This document shows positions 59,478 to 64,000 of a stretch of 64,000 nucleotides of DNA, one piece after another. Position numbers and translations under genes: made by a program. Origin of the DNA: Hanleya hanleyi (Eukaryota; Mollusca; Polyplacophora; Lepidopleurida; Hanleyidae); NCBI GenBank assembly GCA_036873755.1, contig JAVTVY010020578.1:1-64000 (forward strand), given 5' to 3'. The notes under the pieces were generated by a model. It did no database searches. It saw nothing but the letters and a program-made list of their open reading frames with translations, and was not told the DNA's origin. Within the stretch, counting starts at the first letter, position 1. The number at the start of each line of letters is the position of its first letter.

Positions 59478-59532
59478 TTTATTATCCCCAATGTTACATC
59501 ATACCCAGGCTGGGGGAGCCGCCCTGGGTATG
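59478..59532 (-). terminator. 3' stem-loop and polyadenylation signal of ZF gene A
   Basis: On the minus strand an ATACCCAG/CTGGGTAT stem (59501-59531) with a conserved GGCTCCCCCA loop is followed about 18 nt later by AATAAA (59478-59483), then by a GT-rich string (TTGTTGTT) near 59445. This fits a eukaryotic 3' end. The stem-loop is also present at 61410-61440 with a compensating base-pair change. Confidence 0.7.
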
Positions 59533-59683
59533 TTTAGTATGTTAACAGCAAAACAAATTGAAATATCAAACACCATGTTTTATTATTTAACGCACCGTCA
59601 CATTAGGTACAAGTGTATACTGAGCTCAAGTCAACGATCAGCATGTAGACATAGAGAGTATGTGCGGCATGTTATGGTATTCA

Positions 59684-60667
59684 TCAGTGCGCGGGTGACG
59701 CATTCAACCGATGGCGGTGGTCGATCAGCTTGGTCAGGAAAAACGTGACATTGGTTACCCTCTCTACCACCCATTGTATGTTGGGGCGTTGACGTTGTGC
59801 CCATCTCAAGGGTTCCACGGTGTCCAGTATCTCCAGCATCGTCTCTAGTGACCTCCGGTTAATGATGGTGAACGGCTGGCCAGACACATAGATATTATTG
59901 CCGGGATAAGAATACCGTAACTGGCCCGTCTTTTTGTGACGTAAGATGTACCCGAAGGCGACATTCAATTTGAAGGCCGTAGTTTGATCTTTGAAGATGG
60001 CTTCCACGTTGCTGCGTAGACGGGTGCGGTTGGTCAGTGGAAAATTGTAAATATCTTGAATAGGGCCATGAGGGTGGAAACAGTGCCGTGTCATGGACCA
60101 ATGGCGCCGATCGATGTCACTCACTGGATGGTTGTCCTGTAAGAGATCGCCCAGAAAATGTTCGATGTTGTCAGGCGTATGACTCGAAACCGTAACGCTG
60201 GGGTCCGGCTGGATATCCAGGCTCTTCTGAACTGTGGGTATAGGCGGGCTGTCCTTCATCGCATCACCAGTGGCGTTCGTCTCCCCGGGCTTATCTTCAC
60301 TGGGTCTGACCTTCCGCGGCTCCTCTTCAGTAGGAAGTTGTCGCTCATGCCCTGGTACCGGGGCATGAATCAACCGTTGGTGTCGCAGCAACTGACTGCG
60401 TCGTTTGAAGCGTTTACCACAATCCTCGCATGGACGCTCGCGTGGCCCATGAATTGAACGTTCGTGGCGCAGTAACTGATCCTCCCGATTAAATGACCCT
60501 GCGCAGGTTATACAAGTATACCGTGCATCGTTGTGGGTGGAGGCCTCGTGGCGTCGAAAATTATCTAGACGAGTAAACTGCTTCTGACAAGTTGTGCAAG
60601 TGAACATCTTGGTGGAATCGTCCAGAAAATGTTCGATGTTGTCAGGCGTATGACTGTACCGGGGCAT
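59684..60667 (-). CDS. ZF gene A: three C2H2 fingers plus conserved C-terminal domain
   Basis: 327 residues from the ATG at 60667. Three C2H2 fingers at about 24-45, 52-73 and 80-101, each C-x2-C-x12-H-x4-H. A Pro/Glu-rich linker follows (about 102-160), then a conserved region to the end (SHTPDNIEHFL, RRHWSMTRHCFH, AFGYILRHKKTGQLRYSY, RPNIQWVVERVTNVTFFLTK). Fingers probably bind DNA or RNA. The C-terminal region recalls the part that precedes enzymatic domains in ZF-headed proteins of Maverick-type large elements, but no polymerase or protease follows here, so the function is unknown. The 5' portion is a second copy of the finger block, joined out of frame to the preceding ORF at 60642-60908. 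Intronless; 3' stem-loop and AATAAA follow. Confidence 0.8.
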   Translation of the reverse strand: MPRYSHTPDNIEHFLDDSTKMFTCTTCQKQFTRLDNFRRHEASTHNDARYTCITCAGSFNREDQLLRHERSIHGPRERPCEDCGKRFKRRSQLLRHQRLIHAPVPGHERQLPTEEEPRKVRPSEDKPGETNATGDAMKDSPPIPTVQKSLDIQPDPSVTVSSHTPDNIEHFLGDLLQDNHPVSDIDRRHWSMTRHCFHPHGPIQDIYNFPLTNRTRLRSNVEAIFKDQTTAFKLNVAFGYILRHKKTGQLRYSYPGNNIYVSGQPFTIINRRSLETMLEILDTVEPLRWAQRQRPNIQWVVERVTNVTFFLTKLIDHRHRLNASPAH

Positions 60668-60908
60668 GAATCAAACGTTGGTGTCGCAGCAACTGACTGC
60701 GTCGTTTGAAGAGTTGACCACAATCCTCGCATGGACGCTTGGATGGCCCATGAATTGAACGTTCGTGGCGCAGTAAAGCATCTTCCCGATTAAATGACTG
60801 TGCGCAGGTTATACAAGTATACAGTCCATCGTTGTGGGTGGAGGCCTCGTGGCGTCGTAAATTATCTAGACGAGTAAACTGCTTCTGGCAAGTTGTGCAA
60901 GTGAACAT
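60642..60908 (-). CDS. ZF-only ORF, duplicated finger block
   Basis: 88 residues, three C2H2 fingers (CTTCQKQF, CITCAQSF, CEDCGQLF) directly downstream of the TATA box at 60954-60961. It ends in APVQSYA because a 33-nt stretch from the mid-gene region (the AGTCATACGCCTGACAAC part) was joined out of frame. It overlaps the next ORF by 26 nt. Promoter position suggests this is the ORF actually translated first. A partial tandem duplication with junction frameshift explains the two ORFs; alternatively they could be a finger-only regulator and a separate longer protein. Confidence 0.7.
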   Translation of the reverse strand: MFTCTTCQKQFTRLDNLRRHEASTHNDGLYTCITCAQSFNREDALLRHERSIHGPSKRPCEDCGQLFKRRSQLLRHQRLIHAPVQSYA

Positions 60909-61015
60909 CTTGGTGGTTGACAGAGTGTCTGATGAAACGGCCAGGCCGCTTCCCTTTTATAGCACGCTAGCTGGTGATCTATTTTTAGCACACTCTATCC
61001 CCAGGGGGCTGTTCA
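60909..61015 (-). promoter_or_regulatory. Core promoter of ZF gene A
   Basis: TATAAAAG on the minus strand at 60954-60961, then a near-perfect palindrome GAAGCGGCC-T-GGCCGTTTC (60934-60952), an initiator-like TCAGAC about 30 bp from the TATA box, and ATG at 60908. The same architecture is present upstream of copies B and C. Confidence 0.75.
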
Positions 61016-61145
61016 CAGCATCTGTGACGTCATCAGTACGAGTAGTAGCGAAAGTGAGCGTTTTGGGGCAGTGAAGGATGGTATTTGGTGTAGAGATGGA
61101 CCATCCGCGGTGCGAATGCGTCGTGTGAGGTGTCCTCTTGTAGCA
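61010..61145. repeat. Repeat unit of the ZF-element family upstream of gene A
   Basis: TGACGTCATCAGTACGAGTA, GTAGCGAAAG, GGTGTAGAGATGGACCATC, GTCGTGTGAGGTGTC and CTCTTGTAGC match the proximal part of the inverted-repeat arm at 16100-16215. This links the 15.6-20.3 kb structure to the ZF element. Confidence 0.7.
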
Positions 61146-61386
61146 ACGCCCACCAACGTCATTCTTAATGCTTCAACGCCCTGGTGAAATAGCTCAGAAG
61201 CTCTGATATTCCATGGAATTGTCACTAATTCTTCGGAATGCCGTGACGCCCGTCAACGCCCGTCGCTACACCTTAACACTCTAACATAACGCCATGATAT
61301 AGACCGAAGAGAGAACAACAACAGCAACAACAACAACGAGGATGACACATGAGAGAACAACAACAACAAGAAGTTTTTTCATATAG
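61146..61386. repeat. Low-complexity stretch with CAA repeats
   Basis: Short ACGCC-type repeats (GCAACGCC, TCAACGCC, GTCAACGCCCGTC) followed by two ACAACAACAAC tracts (61317-61340, 61353-61368). No ORF of interest. Confidence 0.7.
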
Positions 61387-61440
61387 TTTATTCTCCCCAA
61401 TGTTACATCATACCCACGCTGGGGGAGCCGCGTCGGGTAT
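61387..61440 (-). terminator. 3' stem-loop and polyadenylation signal of ZF copy B
   Basis: Minus-strand stem ATACCC(G)ACGC / GCGTGGGTAT (61410-61440) around the same GGCTCCCCCA loop as gene A, then AATAAA at 61387-61392 and a GTTGTTGTT run near 61365. The stem changes relative to gene A keep pairing. Confidence 0.7.
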
Positions 61441-61454
61441 ATTTACAATTCAAG

Positions 61455-61565
61455 AAGATTCTTATCCAATCAGAGGCCACCATTTGTATCTGTCATATTC
61501 GTTCCTGTCCGTTAGATGTATTCTCGTCTACTCTTGTCCAATCAGAAGTCGCCATTTCAGAAAGT
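61455..61565. promoter_or_regulatory. Two CCAATCAGA-GCC-CCATTT blocks
   Basis: CCAATCAGAGGCCACCATTT (61469) and CCAATCAGAAGTCGCCATTT (61539) repeat the NF-Y-type string of 18357 and 18765. They lie in the 3' region of copy B, so their function, if any, is unclear. Confidence 0.4.
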
Positions 61566-61647
61566 TCCATCTTCGATCATGTTCGCTCTGAACCGTTTGT
61601 TCTAATCGTCATCGGGCAGGTCAGGATACCGTTGAGGAAACATATCC

Positions 61648-62634
61648 TCAGATAGTTGTTTGTGCATTCTGAGTATCTATCAGTGCATGGGTGAATACTT
61701 TCATCCGATGGGGGTGGTGGGTCAGCTTAACCACGAAGAATGTAACATTGCTGACCCTCTCCACTATCCACTTGGTGTTGGGACGCTGTTCATAGGCTCA
61801 TTCCAAGGGATCCACAGTGTCCAGTTGGGCCAGCATCGTCTCTAGCGACGCCCGATTGGTAATGGTGAAAGGATGGTCGTACACTGGGTTGATGGCACTG
61901 GAATAGAAATAGCACAATTCACGTGTCATCTTATGACATAAGATGTACCCAAATGCTACATTTAATGTCAAGGACGTAGGTTGGTCATTGAAGATGGCTT
62001 CCACGTAGCTGCGTAGACGGGCGAGGTCGGTCAGTCGGAAATTGTATAAGTCCAATATAGGGTGATGACGGTGGAAGCAGTGTCGGATCATGGACCAATG
62101 GCGTCGATACATCTCACTCACTGGATGATCTTCGGGTAAGACATCACTGGGAACATCCACCGCATCTTCCAGAAAATGTTCGTTGTTGTCAGGCGTATGA
62201 CTGGAAACAGTAATGCTAGGGACCGGCTGGATATCTAGGCTCTTCTGAGCTGTGGGTATAGGCGGGCTCTCCGTGATCGCATCGGCAGTGGCATTCTCCT
62301 CCCCGGGTTCATCTTCAGTGGATCTGTCCCTCCTGGGTGCCTCTTTAGTGGGAAGTTGTCCCTCATACCGTGGTGACGGACCATGAATCAAACGCTCATG
62401 CCGTTTTAACTAACTGGGTCGATTGAAGAGTTGACCACATTCTTCGCATGGACGCTTGGGTGGCCCATGAATTGAACGTTCATGGCGCTGCAAATGATCA
62501 GGGCGCTGAAACGACAGTGGAGGCCTACATATCGTACAGCTATACCGGGCGGTTCCATCGTGCTTGGTAGCCTCATGGCGGCGCAAGTCGTGCCGGCGAG
62601 TGAATGATTTCGAGCACGTGGTACAAGTGAACAT
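61648..62634 (-). pseudogene. ZF copy B, two premature stops
   Basis: The reading frame is the same as that of copy C through its full length, but has TAG in the third finger (62410-62412; copy C has CAG, Gln) and TGA near the end (61798-61800; gene A has a Trp codon in the RWAQRQRPN segment). Only the first three-quarters of the finger region (74 residues) would be made. Beyond the second stop the sequence still reads YEQRPNTKWIVERVSNVTFF, so the C-terminal domain is recognisable. Finger 2 has two extra residues between the Cys pair and the His pair. Left arm of the inverted repeat with copy C. Confidence 0.82.
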
Positions 62635-62700
62635 CTTGGTGCTTGACAGAGTGTCTGATGAAACGGCCAGGCCGTTTCCTTTTTATAGCAAGCTAGCTGT
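62635..62700 (-). promoter_or_regulatory. Core promoter of ZF copy B
   Basis: TATAAAAAG at 62679-62687 (minus), perfect palindrome GAAACGGCC-T-GGCCGTTTC at 62660-62678, initiator-like TCAGAC, and ATG at 62634. Mirror image of the copy C promoter. Confidence 0.78.
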
Positions 62701-62901
62701 TGATCTATTTTTAGCACAATCAGTTCAACTTGGACGTCAGCGACAAGAACTCGGATGTAGGCGCGATCAGCGGTCGAGAAAAAGAACCAATCAGCGGTCG
62801 AACAATCAGCCAATCGATAAGCACCGGATTTTTCCATACCTCGGGGACTTGGGGTCCCTACGGTAGTCTTTCAACGCGGTCCGCAGATTAGCCGCCATTA
62901 G

Positions 62902-63190
62902 TGGAAACCTTTACACCGCGCGCGCCGGGGTCAAAGGTCACTTCCGGTCACGTGAACGGACGCGCGCGCCGGGGTCAAAGGGCAGTTCCGGTCACGTGAA
63001 TGGAAGCGGAAGTGACCTCACAGTTGGTCAAAGGTCAATAAGGCCAGTGTCCCGTTAAATCGAGCCTTATTGACCTTTGACCTCAGAAATTTGCATATGA
63101 CGTCACTTCCGGTTTGGGTGAATGAGGCGTGACCTTTCGACATGTCCAGACTTGTTTGTGTTTGTCTGGGGTTTTTCCCCACAATGGCGG
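62902..63190. promoter_or_regulatory. Spacer between divergent ZF copies, promoter-type motif cluster
   Basis: Contains GGTCAAAGGTCA and its inverse TGACCTTTGACC (nuclear-receptor DR1-type), two CACGTGA E-boxes, several ACTTCCGG/CGGAAGT ETS sites, TGACGTCA (63099), a GCGCGCGCCGGGGTCAAAGG string occurring twice, and ATGGCGGCTAATGGCGGCTA at the right edge. Looks like a bidirectional enhancer/promoter region for the two divergent genes. Function inferred from motif matches only. Confidence 0.6.
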
Positions 63191-63399
63191 CTAATGGCGG
63201 CTAATCTGCGGACCGCGTCGAAAGACTACCGTAGGGACCCCAAGTCCCCGAGGTATGGAAAAATCCGGTGCTTATCGATTAGCTGATGGTTCGACCGCTG
63301 ATTGGTTCTTTTTCTCGACCGCTGATCGCGCCTACATCCGAGTTCTTGCCGCTGACGTCCAAGTTGAACTGATTGTGCTAAAAATAGATCAACAGCTAG

Positions 63400-63457
63400 C
63401 TTGCTATAAAAAGGAAACGGCCTGGCCGTTTCATCAGACACTCTGTCAACCACCAAG
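63400..63457 (+). promoter_or_regulatory. Core promoter of ZF copy C
   Basis: TATAAAAAG at 63405-63413, perfect palindrome GAAACGGCC-T-GGCCGTTTC at 63414-63432, initiator-like TCAGAC about 30 bp after the TATA box, predicted 5' leader of about 22 nt, ATG at 63458. Confidence 0.8.
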
Positions 63458-64000
63458 ATGTTCACTTGTACTACGTGCTCGAAATCATTCAATCGCCGGC
63501 ACGACTTGCGCCGCCATGAGGCTACCAAGCACGATGGAACTACCCGGTATAGCTGTACGATATGTAGGCCTACACTGTCGTTTCAGCGCCCTGATCATTT
63601 ACAGCGCCATGAACGTTCAATTCATGGGCCACCCAAGCGTCCATGCGAAGAATGTGGTCAACTCTTCAGACGACCCAGTCAGTTAAAACGCCATGAGCGT
63701 TTGATTCATGGTCCGTCACCACGGCATGAGGGACAACTTTCCACTAAAGAGGCACCCAGGAGGGACAGATCCACTGAAGATGAACCCGGGGAGGAGAATG
63801 CCATTGGTGATGCGATCACGGAGAGCCCGCCTATACCCACAGCTCAGAAGAGCCTAGATATCCAGCCGGTCCCTAGCATTACTGTTTCCAGTCATACGCC
63901 TGACAACAACGAACATTTTCTGGAAGATGCAGTGGATGCTCCCAGCGATCTCTTACCCGAAGATCATCCAGTGAGTGAGATGTATCGACGCCATTGGTCC
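63458..64000 (+). CDS. ZF copy C: C2H2-finger protein, partial (runs off window)
   Basis: Open from ATG 63458 to the last base (181 codons, no stop), so it is partial at the 3' end. Finger 1 (CTTCSKSF, then RRH-EATKH), finger 2 (CTICRPTLSFQRPDHLQRH, with two extra residues after the Cys pair), finger 3 (CEECGQLFRRPSQLKRH). Then a Pro/Glu-rich linker (TKEAPRRDRSTEDEPGEENA) and the beginning of the conserved region (SHTPDNNEHFLEDA, PVSEMYRRHWS). It is the intact partner of copy B, which has a stop at the Gln of finger 3. Promoter and leader are described under 63400-63457. The overlapping frames 63255-63686 (plus) and 63226-63528 (minus) are shadows. Confidence 0.85.
   Translation, partial: MFTCTTCSKSFNRRHDLRRHEATKHDGTTRYSCTICRPTLSFQRPDHLQRHERSIHGPPKRPCEECGQLFRRPSQLKRHERLIHGPSPRHEGQLSTKEAPRRDRSTEDEPGEENAIGDAITESPPIPTAQKSLDIQPVPSITVSSHTPDNNEHFLEDAVDAPSDLLPEDHPVSEMYRRHWS

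Larger units (their letters stand above)
62092..64000. repeat. Long inverted repeat of ZF copies B and C
   Basis: 62092-62901 and 63191-64000 are inverted copies, at least 810 bp each, with no net length difference. The right arm runs off the window and the left arm continues to at least 61648 in homologous coding sequence, so the true arm is probably longer. Identity is high (I estimate about 97%, not computed). Spacer 62902-63190. Confidence 0.92.

Noticed and set aside
62406..63686. 143-codon ORF present in both inverted-repeat arms (MEKSGAYRLAD start)
   Set aside because: It runs through the promoter and TATA box and then overlaps the finger region in another frame. Its presence in both arms is explained by the recent duplication. 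A real protein would need evidence beyond these two copies.

Overview
The window looks like nuclear DNA of a lophotrochozoan animal, most likely a gastropod mollusc and possibly abalone-like. I see no operons or bacterial-style genes. Coding sequence is sparse, and most of the window is mobile-element debris: LINEs, a Penelope-like RT remnant, a YLDD-type RT remnant, MITEs, foldbacks and minisatellites. Two LINE tails carry the string GCTATATAGCTGAAATATT, which I associate with mollusc (especially abalone) repeats. That species guess comes from memory and was not searched. I found no rRNA gene, complete tRNA gene or CRISPR array.

Positions 1 to about 38.6 kb hold a same-strand (+) series of at least six related class A (rhodopsin-like) GPCR copies, at about 3.3, 10.2, 21.3, 24.4, 31.2 and 38.1 kb. 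Only the 31.2 kb copy has an uninterrupted seven-helix reading frame. The 3.3 kb copy differs from an intact gene by what looks like one missing base. The others are truncated or eroded. Where visible, the paralogs have V or I in place of the acidic residue of the DRY motif. The array is interrupted by a retroelement remnant (12.5-13.3 kb), a 4.7 kb inverted-repeat structure holding a Penelope-like RT remnant (15.6-20.3 kb), LINE tails (22-24 kb), and a nearly complete LINE on the minus strand with an intact endonuclease/RT ORF of about 1190 residues (33.5-38.0 kb).

From 38.6 to 53 kb I see no convincing host gene. The stretch holds MITEs (42.6, 44.5, 50.9 kb), a 28-nt minisatellite (48.3-48.9 kb), a 298-bp tandem duplication (45.2-45.8 kb), a perfect 91-bp inverted repeat with a 4-nt loop (51.35-51.54 kb), and a 32-nt CT-rich minisatellite (51.7-52.1 kb).

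The right end (53.3-64 kb) appears to be an uncharacterised, compact, virus-like or large-transposon-like element. It has short intronless transcription units encoding three C2H2 fingers plus a conserved C-terminal domain. The pieces are a TATA box, an initiator-like site, the ORF, and a 3' stem-loop before AATAAA with a GT-rich sequence beyond it. One copy is intact apart from an internal duplication (60.9-59.7 kb), one is broken by two stop codons (62.6-61.6 kb), and one is open and runs off the window (63.46 kb onward). The last two form the arms of an inverted repeat at least 810 bp long around a 289-bp spacer rich in promoter-type motifs. Next to them lie tandem repeats of 152 bp and 175 bp. 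The 152-bp unit carries a palindromic GCGCATGCGC core, the known NRF1 consensus. Related sequence sits in the arms of the 15.6-20.3 kb structure and upstream of the ZF promoter, which links these regions as pieces of one element family.
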